Shown piece by piece: positions 25,747 through 34,784 of a DNA stretch of 64,000 nt. The notes under the pieces are model-generated. The model made no database searches. It was not told the DNA's origin and saw nothing but the letters and a program-made list of their open reading frames with translations. How positions within the stretch are numbered: position 1 is the first letter of the stretch; the number at the start of each line of letters is the position of its first letter. The stretch spans positions 4,653,501 through 4,717,500 of the forward strand of contig NZ_AP014627.1 in assembly GCF_001547895.1 (NCBI RefSeq). Direction: 5' to 3'. A program made the position numbers and the translations under genes. Source of the stretch: Pseudomonas sp. Os17 (GTDB taxonomy: Bacteria > Pseudomonadota > Gammaproteobacteria > Pseudomonadales > Pseudomonadaceae).

Positions 25747-27189
25747 TCAGGTGCGGCTGCGCAGCCATTGCAGAAAGCCTTTCTTGGCCACCGGCTTGGG
25801 GGTCGCCTGGGCCAGGGTCTGCGCCATGTGCCGGCGAAAATCCAGAAGGTTCTTCATCGCCTCGTTGATGTCATGGCGCGCGTCCAGGCACGGCTTGAGG
25901 AACTCATTGTCGATGCGGTACAGGCTGCAGAAGGTCTTGGCCGAAAACTCGGCGATCGTGGCCTGCTCGGCCACCACCCCGGCTTCGCCAATCACTTCCC
26001 CCGGCCCCATGCGCCCGGCCTCGAAGGGCTTGCCGTCACGCTGCATGGTCACCGTCACCACGCCGGACTCGATGATGAACAGGTGGTCGCTGACGTCCCC
26101 GGCGGCCAGGATGGTTTCGCCCGCGCGGAAGGTCTGCAGGTGCATGTTCTGGCTGAAGGTGTCCTTTTCCTCCTGGCGCAGCGTGGAAAAGATGCTCGAC
26201 GCGTCCAGCAGTGCCCGGGGTCGCGACAAGGTCAGCGGCTGGCTGCTCTCGCCACTGGACAGCAGGCTGATGCCGCTGGCCTGCAGATGGCGGAAAGCCA
26301 GGTCGAACAGTTGGTTCCGCACCTCGCGCTTGTGCCCCATGCTGGCGACAAAAGCGCTGATCTCGTATTCCGCGCCCGTGCTGCTGGTGCTTTTCATCGC
26401 CACGCTGGCAGCCGGCGTGTTCAACAGCAGGCGACAGCCGAGGGTGGCCCGCTCCAGGGCCTCGATGACCTTCTGCGGCCGCGCGTGGGGGCTGACCTGC
26501 ACGCTCACCGACAGACCGTGGACGTCCACCGGCCGGCTGAAGTTGGTGATCTTGGCCTTGGACGCCAGGGAGTTGGGAATCACCACCATGCTGCCCTGGG
26601 AGGTCTGCAACCGGGTGGCGCGCCAATCGATATCCAGCACCCGCCCTTCGGTGCCATCGATGGCGATCCAGTCATCGATCTGATAGGGCTTGGTGGTGTT
26701 GAGAACGATCCCGGAAAACAGATCGCTGAGGGTGCTCTGCAGCGCCAGGCCGACGATGATCGCCAAGGCGCCGGAGGTGGCCAGCACCCCCTTGACCGGC
26801 AGCTCCAGCACATAGGCCAGGGCGGCGATGATGGCGATCAGGAAGATCACCGCGCCCATCAGGTCCTGCAACAGGCGCCCGGTATGCCCGACCCGCTGCA
26901 TCATCAGGGTGCCCAGCAGCACCGTCAGGGTCCGTGCGCCGAACAGCCACCAGCCGATTTCCAGGCCGGTGGCGGCCAGGTGCAGGGGCACGTCGTCGGG
27001 CCAGGGCGCGGCCTGCATCGGGTTCATGCCCTGGTTGAACAGCATCAGGCTGTAGAGGGAGAAGATCAGCACCCGCACCGCCAGCTTCCAGTAGTCGCCG
27101 CGGCTGCCGATCAGGCGCCAGAGCAGCACATCCAGGAACAGCAGGAACAGCGCGGCCAACAACGGATGATCGCTGAACAGGGAAGACAT
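25747..27189 (-). CDS. MscS-type mechanosensitive channel with C-terminal cyclic-nucleotide-binding-like domain
   Basis: A 480-residue protein from ATG 27189 (GGAG upstream). Four N-terminal membrane helices precede the MscS pore and beta domain (about 150-290): LATSGALAIIVGLALQSTLSDLFSG, then KPYQIDDWIAIDGTEGRV and TSQGSMVVIPNSL. Residues about 335-450 form a cyclic-nucleotide-binding-like barrel (FRAGETILAAGDVSDHLFIIES, MGPGEVIGEAGVV). Such MscS-CNB proteins may be ion channels gated or tuned by a nucleotide or second messenger rather than by tension alone. The ligand is not known. It stands alone, with no obvious operon partner. Confidence 0.88.
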   Translation of the reverse strand: MSSLFSDHPLLAALFLLFLDVLLWRLIGSRGDYWKLAVRVLIFSLYSLMLFNQGMNPMQAAPWPDDVPLHLAATGLEIGWWLFGARTLTVLLGTLMMQRVGHTGRLLQDLMGAVIFLIAIIAALAYVLELPVKGVLATSGALAIIVGLALQSTLSDLFSGIVLNTTKPYQIDDWIAIDGTEGRVLDIDWRATRLQTSQGSMVVIPNSLASKAKITNFSRPVDVHGLSVSVQVSPHARPQKVIEALERATLGCRLLLNTPAASVAMKSTSSTGAEYEISAFVASMGHKREVRNQLFDLAFRHLQASGISLLSSGESSQPLTLSRPRALLDASSIFSTLRQEEKDTFSQNMHLQTFRAGETILAAGDVSDHLFIIESGVVTVTMQRDGKPFEAGRMGPGEVIGEAGVVAEQATIAEFSAKTFCSLYRIDNEFLKPCLDARHDINEAMKNLLDFRRHMAQTLAQATPKPVAKKGFLQWLRSRT

Positions 27190-27351
27190 CGAAGCACTCC
27201 GGCAAGACGGGGACGGCAAGATCGCACGAAAGCAGCAGGAGCAGGTATAGCTGGAAAAGTCGCCGATCGAAGAGGGCCAGGGCGCTGCGGAGCACGCACA
27301 GGGCCCTGGGGCCCCGGGCGCGGCCGGTGGCAGCGGCCGTTGCCATGAATA

Positions 27352-27430
27352 GGTGCAGCCACTGCCGGGGCGCCGAGCGAGCGCTGCACGCTCTTCAAGC
27401 GCGTGTCGCAGCCTGCGGCAGTGGCTACAG
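27352..27430. repeat. Intergenic inverted repeat, REP-like
   Basis: An 11-bp perfect inverted repeat (AGCCACTGCCG at 27358-27368, CGGCAGTGGCT at 27416-27426) borders a G+C-rich centre. It is in the 248-base gap between the MscS-type gene and the ycaC-like gene. The arms differ from those of the REPINs at 10448 and 31778, so it belongs to another repeat family. Confidence 0.6.
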
Positions 27431-27437
27431 GGGGCGC

Positions 27438-28064
27438 TTACTTGCCTTGGGTCAGGGTGTTGTAGCTGGTCATCAGGTTGCGGTAGTCGGGGATGTGGTT
27501 GGAGAACAGGGTCGCCAGGCCCTCGACATCATTGCGCCAGTCACGGTGCAGTTCGCAGGCCAGGCCGAACCAGGTCATCAGTTGCGCGCCGGCGTTGGAC
27601 ATGCGGTTCCAGGCCGAGTCGCGGGTCAGAGCGTTGAAGGTGCCGGAAGCGTCGGTGACCACGAACACTTCAAAGCCTTCCTCCAGGGCCGAGAGCGCCG
27701 GGAACGCCACGCAGACCTCGGTGACCACCCCGGCGATGATCAGTTGCTTCTTGCCGGTGGCCTTGATCGCCTTGACGAAGTCCTCGTTGTCCCAGGCATT
27801 GATCTGGCCGGGCCGGGCGATGTAGGGCGCATCGGGAAACAGCGCCTTGAGCTCCGGCACCAGCGGGCCGTTGGGGCCGGTTTCGAAACTGGTGGTGAGG
27901 ATGGTCGGCAGCTTGAAGTACTTGGCCAGGTCGGCCAGGGCCAGCACGTTGTTCTTGAAACGATCGGGCTCAATATCGCGGACCAGCGACAGCAGGCCGG
28001 CCTGGTGATCCACCAGCAGCACGGCGGCGTTTTCCTTGTCGAGACGTTTGTAGGCGTTAGTCAT
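27438..28064 (-). CDS. Isochorismatase-family cysteine hydrolase, YcaC-like
   Basis: A 208-residue protein of the isochorismatase-like fold. The catalytic triad is visible: Asp in LLVDHQAGLL (about residue 19), Lys in KATGKKQLIIAG (about 103-106), and the nucleophile Cys in VVTEVCVAFPALSALEEG with the preceding cis-peptide turn. It is closest to YcaC, an octameric hydrolase of unknown natural substrate. It is on the same strand as the pirin gene, 146 bases downstream of it. A LysR gene diverges from the pirin gene, and pirin-ycaC-LysR groupings are common in Pseudomonas. Confidence 0.88.
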   Translation of the reverse strand: MTNAYKRLDKENAAVLLVDHQAGLLSLVRDIEPDRFKNNVLALADLAKYFKLPTILTTSFETGPNGPLVPELKALFPDAPYIARPGQINAWDNEDFVKAIKATGKKQLIIAGVVTEVCVAFPALSALEEGFEVFVVTDASGTFNALTRDSAWNRMSNAGAQLMTWFGLACELHRDWRNDVEGLATLFSNHIPDYRNLMTSYNTLTQGK

Positions 28065-28210
28065 GGTGAGTCCTCGCTAATGATCGATGCCGGATCAACC
28101 GGCTGGAATGAAACCCGTGCTGCGCGCCCTCCGGGTCATGGCGGGCATCGGGGTGTAGCGCGCGACTGGCAAAGCCTAGTTGCCGATGCAAGCCGCGCCA
28201 GTGCAGCCGG

Positions 28211-29086
28211 TCAGTGACCGCCTGCGTCCATCCGGCCGAAGCGTCCCGACTGATAGTCGATGAAGGCCTGATGAATTTGCGCTTCGCTGTTCATCACGAA
28301 CGGACCGTGGCCGACGATGGGTTCGTCGATGGGCTCGCCGCTGAGCAGCAGCACAATGGCGTCGCTGCCGGCTTGCAGGCTGATCAGCTCGCCGTCGCGT
28401 TCCAACAGCGCCAGTTGTCCTTGCTCCACCCGCTCCCGGCCATTGACCTGCACGGTGCCGCGCAGCACCACCAGGGCGGTATTGCGCCCTGCCTGCAGGG
28501 GCAGCTCCAGGTACTTGCCGGACTGCAGGCGCAGGTCCCAGACGTCGATCGGGGTGAACGTGCGGGCCGGCCCTCGCTGACCGTCATACTCACCGGCGAT
28601 CAGGCGCAGGCTGCCGGCGTTGCCCGGCAGCGGGATCTGCGCAATGTCCGCCGCGAGGATGCTCTGGTAACCGGGGGCCGCGAGCTTGTCCTTCGCCGGC
28701 AGGTTGACCCACAGCTGGACCATTTCCAGGTTGCCGCCACGCCGGGCGAACTCGCTGGAGTGGAATTCCTCATGGATGATCCCCGAGGCCGCGGTCATCC
28801 ACTGCACGTCGCCCGGGCCGATCTTGCCGCCGCTGCCGGTGGAGTCGCGATGCTCCACTTCACCGTCGTAGACGATGGTCACCGTCTCGAAACCGCGATG
28901 AGGGTGCTCGCCGACGCCACGGCGGGCGGTGGTGGGGCTGAATTGTGCGGGTCCGGCATGATCCAGCAGCAGGAACGGGCTGATGTGCTGGCCCAGGTTG
29001 TCGTAGGAAAACAGGGTGCGTACCGGGAAGCCGTCGCCGACCCAATGGGGCCGGGGAGCGGTGTAGATGCCAATGATGTTTTTCAT
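28211..29086 (-). CDS. Pirin family protein (possible quercetinase-type bicupin)
   Basis: A 291-residue bicupin from ATG 29086 (GGAGG nine bases upstream). The N-terminal cupin holds the metal-binding motif EHPHRGFETVTIVYDGEVEHRD and GIIHEEFHSSE, which give the three His and one Glu of iron pirins. The C-terminal cupin (GRNTALVVLRGTVQVNG) lacks the metal ligands. Bacterial pirins such as YhhW cleave quercetin; others act as redox-sensing cofactors. Which applies here is unknown. The divergent LysR gene 100 bases away is the likely regulator. Confidence 0.9.
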   Translation of the reverse strand: MKNIIGIYTAPRPHWVGDGFPVRTLFSYDNLGQHISPFLLLDHAGPAQFSPTTARRGVGEHPHRGFETVTIVYDGEVEHRDSTGSGGKIGPGDVQWMTAASGIIHEEFHSSEFARRGGNLEMVQLWVNLPAKDKLAAPGYQSILAADIAQIPLPGNAGSLRLIAGEYDGQRGPARTFTPIDVWDLRLQSGKYLELPLQAGRNTALVVLRGTVQVNGRERVEQGQLALLERDGELISLQAGSDAIVLLLSGEPIDEPIVGHGPFVMNSEAQIHQAFIDYQSGRFGRMDAGGH

Positions 29087-29166
29087 GTCGCCCTCCAGAA
29101 CTTTCTGATGGGCACACCTTAAAACTCGCACCTTTGCCGCGCTAGACTGCGAAAATCGCCCTTAGC

Positions 29167-29182
29167 GTTCTATCTGGAGAAC
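29167..29182. promoter_or_regulatory. Possible LysR-type operator overlapping the regulator's ribosome site
   Basis: GTTCT-N6-AGAAC is an interrupted inverted repeat in the pirin/LysR divergent gap, of the form bound by LysR-type proteins. It overlaps the GGAG preceding the TTG start at 29187, which would suit autorepression. Short inverted repeats arise by chance, so this is weak. Confidence 0.3.
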
Positions 29183-29186
29183 GATC

Positions 29187-30092
29187 TTGGAAGACCTGAA
29201 CACCCTCTACTACTTCACCCAGGTGGTGGAGCACCGGGGATTCGCCGCGGCCGGACGGGCCCTGGACATGCCCAAGTCCAAGCTCAGCCGGCGGATCGCC
29301 CAGTTGGAGGAGCGCCTCGGCGTGCGCCTGATCCAGCGCACCAGCCGCCATTGCTCCCTGACCGAGATCGGCCAGGAGTATTACCAGCGCTGCCTGGCCA
29401 TGCGGGTGGAAGCCGAGGGCGCGGCGGAAGTCATCGAACGCAATCGCTCCGAACCCCAGGGGCTGGTGCGGGTGGCCTGTCCCACGGCTTTGCTCAATTC
29501 CTGGGTCGGGCCGATGCTCACCCGCTTCATGCTCAAGTACCCGCTGGTGGAGCTGTTCATCGAAAGCACCAACCGCCGGGTCGACCTGATCCACGAAGGT
29601 TTCGACATTGCCCTGCGGGTGCGCTTCCCGCCCCTGGAAAACACCGACCTGGTGATGAAGGTCCTGGGCAACAGCACCCAATGCCTGGTGGGGCATCCGG
29701 ACTTTCTCCAGCGCCTGTCGAGCCCGACGACACCGGCCGATCTCAGCGGCCTGCCCAGCCTGCACTGGGGAGCGGCGCAACGGGATTACCAATGGCAGCT
29801 GCTGGGACCCGACGGCGCCGAGGCGCTGATTCGCCACCGGCCGCGGATGGTCACCGACGATCTGCTGGCGTTGCGACATGCGGTGCTGGCGGGCATCGGT
29901 ATCGTCCACCTGCCCAAGGTGGTGGTCCGCGAAGACCTGGACGCCGGACGCCTGCAGGAACTGGTGCCCGGCTGGGCGCCGCGCTGCGGGATCGTGCACG
30001 CGATCTTCCCGTCACGCCGCGGCCTGCTGCCGTCGGTGCGCAGCCTGATCGACTTTCTTGGCGAGGAGTTCAGCCACAGCGACATGGCCTGA
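29187..30092 (+). CDS. LysR-family transcriptional regulator (TTG start)
   Basis: A 301-residue LysR protein. Residues 1-60 are the winged helix-turn-helix (LYYFTQVVEHRGFAAAGRAL, KSKLSRRIAQLEERLGVRLI), followed by a substrate-binding domain. The only start that preserves the whole DNA-binding domain is TTG at 29187, with GGAG eight bases before it; the next ATG falls inside the helix-turn-helix. It diverges from the pirin gene and very likely regulates pirin and ycaC. A strong terminator follows at 30139. Confidence 0.9.
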   Translation: MEDLNTLYYFTQVVEHRGFAAAGRALDMPKSKLSRRIAQLEERLGVRLIQRTSRHCSLTEIGQEYYQRCLAMRVEAEGAAEVIERNRSEPQGLVRVACPTALLNSWVGPMLTRFMLKYPLVELFIESTNRRVDLIHEGFDIALRVRFPPLENTDLVMKVLGNSTQCLVGHPDFLQRLSSPTTPADLSGLPSLHWGAAQRDYQWQLLGPDGAEALIRHRPRMVTDDLLALRHAVLAGIGIVHLPKVVVREDLDAGRLQELVPGWAPRCGIVHAIFPSRRGLLPSVRSLIDFLGEEFSHSDMA

Positions 30093-30138
30093 ACCCGACG
30101 CCGCCTGCATCGGCGGCGCCTTGTCCGCAGCGCAACGT

Positions 30139-30166
30139 AAAACGGCATCCCTGGGGATGCCGTTTT
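30139..30166. terminator. Bidirectional rho-independent terminator
   Basis: A perfect 13-bp stem (AAAACGGCATCCC / GGGATGCCGTTTT) with a 2-base loop, carrying A-runs on one side and T-runs on the other. It can therefore end both the LysR transcript and the opposing receiver-protein transcript. Confidence 0.9.
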
Positions 30167-30184
30167 GCATAGAGCGCGATTGAA

Positions 30185-30640
30185 TCAATTGGCACTGGCA
30201 CGCCAGCCGCCGTGCTGCAGTTCCGGCAGCCACTGAATGCCGCCCGACCTGGAGGTCCGGAACACGGGCGGATCGATCTGCTGCATCAGACGCCGGATCG
30301 CCTCGCTGTCCGGCAACTCGGCGCGGCTGGCCTGGATCCGGTGCCGCAGGCTGCTGGGGATGGGTGGAAAGCGCTGGCTGTCATAGATCAGGGCGTGGCC
30401 GAGCTGGGGGTTGTCCAGGCAGAAGTCCAGCAGATCGAAACCGCTGTGGGTGGCCAGGGTGCCGTTGATGATCAGCAGATCGAACGGATCACAGGCGTAC
30501 TCCACCAGCGAAAGCAGTTCCTCCAATGTGTGCACGGGGGCAATGCGGTAGTAATTGAGTTGATTCAAGGTTCGTTCGATCTGCATCCGATGAAAATGTT
30601 GATCATCGGCAATCAGTATGCGCAGCGCTCTATTGGACAT
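30185..30640 (-). CDS. Orphan receiver-domain protein with Asn at the phospho-acceptor position
   Basis: A 151-residue single-domain CheY-like protein. The acidic pair is present (LIADDQHF, residues 9-16), but the phospho-acceptor Asp is replaced by Asn (FDLLIINGTLA, aligning with the D in CheY's VISDWNMP). There is no output domain; a C-terminal tail of about 30 residues follows. It is probably not phosphorylated in the normal way and may act as a constitutive or protein-interaction module. No kinase or chemotaxis gene is adjacent. The family of Pseudomonas orphan receivers with this sequence style has no assigned role that I can name. Confidence 0.78.
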   Translation of the reverse strand: MSNRALRILIADDQHFHRMQIERTLNQLNYYRIAPVHTLEELLSLVEYACDPFDLLIINGTLATHSGFDLLDFCLDNPQLGHALIYDSQRFPPIPSSLRHRIQASRAELPDSEAIRRLMQQIDPPVFRTSRSGGIQWLPELQHGGWRASAN

Positions 30641-30964
30641 TTCTGGATCCTGCTTTTGAGACTACGACCGGCGACTGCCGGCCTTCCTCCTAGATCGGTA
30701 GAAGGCTAGGGAAGTGTCGGAGGGTTTTCTCTAGGATTAATCTGAAAACCACGCCCAGAACGGGCTTGCCGACGTTTTTTTCGGACAAGTCAGCTGTCAC
30801 TCAGTTCCGATCGCCATCTCGGTAAAAGGTTGCCGACTACCTTAAATCGCCACCCGCTTTTTGCAGACGGGCAGGGTCTTGTTTTGATGTAAGGCTTTTC
30901 CTGTAAACCGGCACACGCCTCTGAAAACCGAGAAAGACCGCGCAAGGCCGTCAGCGGGCAACGC
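30641..30964. other. Intergenic region between the receiver gene and mgtC
   Basis: AT-richer than its surroundings. It must hold the receiver gene's promoter at its left end and the 3' untranslated part of mgtC at its right end. I see no convincing coding frame, operator or terminator; a hairpin at about 30764-30790 has its T-run in the loop and is not a terminator. Confidence 0.5.
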
Positions 30965-31681
30965 TCACTCGGTGGTGCTCGGGCTCCAGAACGCCTGCTG
31001 CACCAGGGCCGAGGTGGACAGCCGCGCCACCAGCGCATCCAGTTCTTCACCGTCCACCGAGGTGGTGGCCAGGGTCGCCTCGATCTCCACTTCATCGCTG
31101 CCAAAGGCATGCACGTCGACATCGCTGGCCGGGTAGTTGCTGCGTTCCAGCTCGGCTTCCAGCAAGGCGAACACGGCCTTCTGTTTCGAACGGTGGGCAA
31201 TCACATAGACGATGTTGGTGACCTCGGCGGAGATCACGTCCAGCGGCTGGCGGTTGATGTTGTTGACGATGGGCCGCAACAGGGTATTGGCGGCCAGCAC
31301 GAACAGGGTGCCCAGCAACGCCTCGAGGATCAGGTCGGCACCGGCGCAGGCCCCCACCGCCGCCGAAGCCCAGAGGGTGGCGGCGGTGTTCAGGCCGCGG
31401 ACGTTGCCCTCCTCGCGCATGATCACCCCGGCCCCGAGAAAGCCGATGCCCGACACCACGTAGGCCACCACCCGCACCGCGCCGTCGGCACCGCCCAGAC
31501 GGTTGGCCATGTCGACGAAGATCGCCGCGCCCACCGCCACCAGTACGTTGGTGCGCAAGCCCGCGGTGCGCTGCCGGTACTGGCGTTCGAAACCGATCAG
31601 GCCACCCAGGATGAAGGCGGCGCTGAGGCTGACCAGGGTATCGATCAGCGAGTCCAGGTTGATGTTGTGCAGAGCTTGCAT
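30965..31681 (-). CDS. mgtC: MgtC/SapB family protein
   Basis: A 238-residue protein with four to five N-terminal membrane helices holding the family signatures LGGLIGFERQYRQRTAGLRTN and GIGFLGAGVIMREEG, then NTAATLWASAAVG. A C-terminal ACT-like cytoplasmic domain (about 150-235) is the long form found in Salmonella MgtC. MgtC is needed for growth in low magnesium and in host cells, and inhibits the F-type ATP synthase in Salmonella. It lies downstream of mgtA on the same strand, separated by a REPIN. Confidence 0.92.
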   Translation of the reverse strand: MQALHNINLDSLIDTLVSLSAAFILGGLIGFERQYRQRTAGLRTNVLVAVGAAIFVDMANRLGGADGAVRVVAYVVSGIGFLGAGVIMREEGNVRGLNTAATLWASAAVGACAGADLILEALLGTLFVLAANTLLRPIVNNINRQPLDVISAEVTNIVYVIAHRSKQKAVFALLEAELERSNYPASDVDVHAFGSDEVEIEATLATTSVDGEELDALVARLSTSALVQQAFWSPSTTE

Positions 31682-31777
31682 GGCGACTGTCCTTGAGCGA
31701 AGGGCATGAATGGCACCAGAGGACTCTAGCAGCGGTCCATGAACGTCTCATGGCCTGCCGCGGACGCACGGGCGACC

Positions 31778-31913
31778 GTAGGAGCTGGCTTGCCAGCGAA
31801 GCGGCCCGTGAGGGCGCCTTCGCCAGCAGGGTAACTTTCACGGGCAGAGACGCGTTCGCCTGCGGGGTAACTCTCGCTGGCAAGAAAGCCTTCGCCAGCA
31901 AGCTGGCTCCTAC
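31778..31913. repeat. REPIN between mgtA and mgtC
   Basis: Begins GTAGGAGCTGGCTTGCCAGC and ends with the inverted GCCAGCAAGCTGGCTCCTAC, so it is the same REP family as at 10448, but with a longer, internally repetitive centre (GGGTAACT occurs twice). It fills the 241-base gap between mgtA and mgtC and may act on message stability or termination between them. Confidence 0.85.
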
Positions 31914-31922
31914 AGGGCAGCA

Positions 31923-34688
31923 TTACTGCCAGCCGAAGCGGCGCACGTAGAAGCCCTTCACCGCCTGGGTCAGGGTCATGTAGGCCAGCAGGATCAGTGG
32001 CAGGAACACGAAGTACAGCGACGGCAGCGCCTGCAGCTTGAAGTAGTGCGCCAAAGGCCCCATCGGCAGGAAGATCCCCACCGCCATGATGATCCCGGTC
32101 ATCACCAGCAACGGCGTGGCCGCCCGGCTCTGCAGGAACGGAATCTTCGGTGTGCGGATCATGTGCACGATCAGGGTCTGGGTCAGCAGCCCCACCACGA
32201 ACCAGCCGGACTGGAACAGGGTCTGGTGATCCGGGGTGTTGGCGTCGAACACGTACCACATCAAGGCAAAGGTGGTGATGTCGAAGATCGAGCTGATCGG
32301 CCCGAAGAACACCATGAAGCGCCCGACATCCGCCGGCTGCCAGCGCTGGGGTTGCTTGAGCATGTCCTCGTCGACGTTGTCGAAGGGAATGGCGATCTGG
32401 GAAATGTCATAGAGCAGGTTCTGCACCAGCAGGTGCATGGGCAGCATCGGCAGGAACGGGATGAAGGCGCTGGCCACCAGTACCGAGAACACGTTGCCGA
32501 AGTTCGAGCTGGCGGTCATCTTGATGTACTTGAGCATGTTGGCGAAGGTCCGGCGCCCTTCCAGCACGCCCTCCTCCAGCACCATCAGGCTTTTTTCCAG
32601 CAGGATGATGTCCGCCGCTTCCTTGGCGATGTCCACCGCGCTGTCCACCGAAATACCGATGTCGGCGGTGCGCAGCGCCGGCGCATCGTTGATCCCGTCG
32701 CCCATGAAGCCCACCACATGGCCGTTGGCCTTGAGCAGGCGGACGATCCGCTCCTTGTGGGTCGGGGTCAGCTTGGCGAAGACGTTGGTGGTTTCCACTG
32801 CCTTGGCCAGCTGCTCGTCGCTCATGCGTTCGATGTCGTTGCCCATCAACAGGCCCTGCTGCTCCAGGCCGACTTCACGGCAGATCTTCGCCGTCACCAG
32901 TTCGTTGTCGCCGGTCAGCACCTTGACCGCCACGCCATGCTCGGCCAGGGCCTTGAGGGCCGGGGCGGTGCTTTCCTTGGGCGGATCGAGGAACGCCACG
33001 TAACCGATCAGGGTCAGCTCGCGCTCGTCCGCCAGGCTGTAGGTGTCGCGCCCTTCGAGCATCGGCCGGGCCGCCACCGCCACCACCCGCAGGCCCTCTT
33101 CGTTGAGGTCGGCGGTGACTTGGCGAATCCGCGCCAGCAGGCTCTCGGTCAAGGCTTCCTCGGCCTCGCCATGGCGCACGTTGCGGCATACCGCCAGCAC
33201 TTCTTCCACCGCGCCCTTGCAGATCAGAAGGTGCGGCCGATCCTTTTCCGCCACCACCACCGACATGCGCCGCCGGGTGAAGTCGAAGGGAATTTCATCG
33301 ACCTTCTGGAACGCCGTCGCGACCTTGAGCTCGCGGTGCACCTCGACGTGCTCCAGCACCGCCACGTCCAGCAGGTTCTTCAGCCCGGTCTGGTAGTAGC
33401 TGTTGAGGTAGGCCATTTCCAGCACGTCGTCGGAGTCCTCGCCCCAAACGTCCACGTGCCGCGACAGGAAGATCTTGTCCTGGGTCAGGGTGCCGGTCTT
33501 GTCGGTGCACAGCACGTCCATGGCGCCGAAGTTCTGGATCGCGTCCAGGCGCTTGACGATGACCTTCTTGCGCGAGAGGAACACCGCGCCCTTGGCCAGG
33601 GTCGAGGTGACGATCATCGGCAGCATTTCCGGGGTCAGGCCGACGGCGATCGACAGCGCGAACAGCAGCGCCTCCATCCAGTCGCCCTTGGTGAAGCCGT
33701 TGATGAACAGCACCAGCGGCGCCATGACGAACATGAAGCGGATCAGCAGCCAGCTGACCTTGTTGACCCCGCTCTGGAACGAAGTCGGGGCGCGGTCGGT
33801 GGCGCTCACCCGCTGGGCCAGGGCACCGAAATAGGTGCTGTTGCCGGTGGTCAGGATCACCGCCGTGGCCGAGCCCGAGACCACGTTGGTGCCCATGAAC
33901 AGGATGTTGTCCAGGTCCAGGGGATTGCTGGTATCGGCGTCCTGCTGGCGCGGGAACTTCTCCACCGGCATGGATTCACCGGTCATCGCCGCCTGGCTGA
34001 CAAACAGGTCCTTGGCGCTGAGCACCCGGCAGTCGGCGGGAATCATGTCGCCGGCCGAGAGCACGATCAGGTCGCCGGGCACCAGTTGCTTGATCGGCAG
34101 TTCGATCCGCTGTGCGCCCGTGGCCTCGGCAGCGGCTCCCAGCAGACGCCCGAGCATGGGCGCCGCCTGGGGCGCCGAACCGGGGCGCATCACCGTGGCG
34201 GTGTTGCTGACCATGGCCTTGAGGGCATCGGCGGCCTTGTTCGACTTGGCCTCCTGCCAGAACCGCAGCAGGGTCGAGAGCACCACCATGGAGAAAATCA
34301 CCGTGGCCGCCTTCATGTCCTCGGTCAGCCAGGAGATCACCGCCAGCAGGGTCAGCAGCAGGTTGAAGGGGTTCTTGTAGCAGTGCCACAGGTGGGTCCA
34401 CCAGGGCAGCGCCTGCTCGTGCTCCACCTCGTTGAGGCCATAGCGCTCACGCAGGGCTTCGGCCTCCTCGGTGCTCAGGCCATCGGTGTGGCTGCCGAGC
34501 TGGTCCAGCAGTTGCGCGGCGTCGCTGTTGGCCGCGGCCACCAGGGTCTGCCCCAGGGTCGGCGGCACATCACGGCTGACGCTGGCGTCGCGAATACTGT
34601 CCAGCAGCGCCAGGCGGCGGAAATGCCGGGAAAAGTGCCGGGTGCGGAGAAATCCGGCGAAAAATTCTTTCAACAGGCTGAGCTTCAT
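31923..34688 (-). CDS. mgtA: Magnesium-importing P-type ATPase
   Basis: A 921-residue P3B-type ATPase in the inner membrane. Visible motifs in order: the N-terminal domain, TGESMPVEKFP of the actuator domain, the phosphorylation motif CTDKTGTLTQD, the nucleotide-binding domain, the hinge FMGDGINDAPALRTADIGISVDSAVDIAKEAAD, and a C-terminal group of membrane helices. Length and sequence fit MgtA/MgtB. It imports magnesium under limitation. Downstream mgtC on the same strand supports a low-magnesium regulon. A possible leader peptide and hairpin lie 97 bases upstream of the start. Confidence 0.95.
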   Translation of the reverse strand: MKLSLLKEFFAGFLRTRHFSRHFRRLALLDSIRDASVSRDVPPTLGQTLVAAANSDAAQLLDQLGSHTDGLSTEEAEALRERYGLNEVEHEQALPWWTHLWHCYKNPFNLLLTLLAVISWLTEDMKAATVIFSMVVLSTLLRFWQEAKSNKAADALKAMVSNTATVMRPGSAPQAAPMLGRLLGAAAEATGAQRIELPIKQLVPGDLIVLSAGDMIPADCRVLSAKDLFVSQAAMTGESMPVEKFPRQQDADTSNPLDLDNILFMGTNVVSGSATAVILTTGNSTYFGALAQRVSATDRAPTSFQSGVNKVSWLLIRFMFVMAPLVLFINGFTKGDWMEALLFALSIAVGLTPEMLPMIVTSTLAKGAVFLSRKKVIVKRLDAIQNFGAMDVLCTDKTGTLTQDKIFLSRHVDVWGEDSDDVLEMAYLNSYYQTGLKNLLDVAVLEHVEVHRELKVATAFQKVDEIPFDFTRRRMSVVVAEKDRPHLLICKGAVEEVLAVCRNVRHGEAEEALTESLLARIRQVTADLNEEGLRVVAVAARPMLEGRDTYSLADERELTLIGYVAFLDPPKESTAPALKALAEHGVAVKVLTGDNELVTAKICREVGLEQQGLLMGNDIERMSDEQLAKAVETTNVFAKLTPTHKERIVRLLKANGHVVGFMGDGINDAPALRTADIGISVDSAVDIAKEAADIILLEKSLMVLEEGVLEGRRTFANMLKYIKMTASSNFGNVFSVLVASAFIPFLPMLPMHLLVQNLLYDISQIAIPFDNVDEDMLKQPQRWQPADVGRFMVFFGPISSIFDITTFALMWYVFDANTPDHQTLFQSGWFVVGLLTQTLIVHMIRTPKIPFLQSRAATPLLVMTGIIMAVGIFLPMGPLAHYFKLQALPSLYFVFLPLILLAYMTLTQAVKGFYVRRFGWQ

Positions 34689-34784
34689 GGTGATGACTCC
34701 TGCACAGACGTCCGGCCAGCGGCACGGGGACGTCAGTGATGCAACTAAACAGTCAGGGTAGTAGGCAAAGGCACGGGACAGGGC

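Noticed and set aside
32046..34739. An 897-codon plus-strand frame opposite mgtA
   Set aside because: His/Gln/Arg-rich shadow frame; the minus strand encodes a full P-type ATPase with all motifs.
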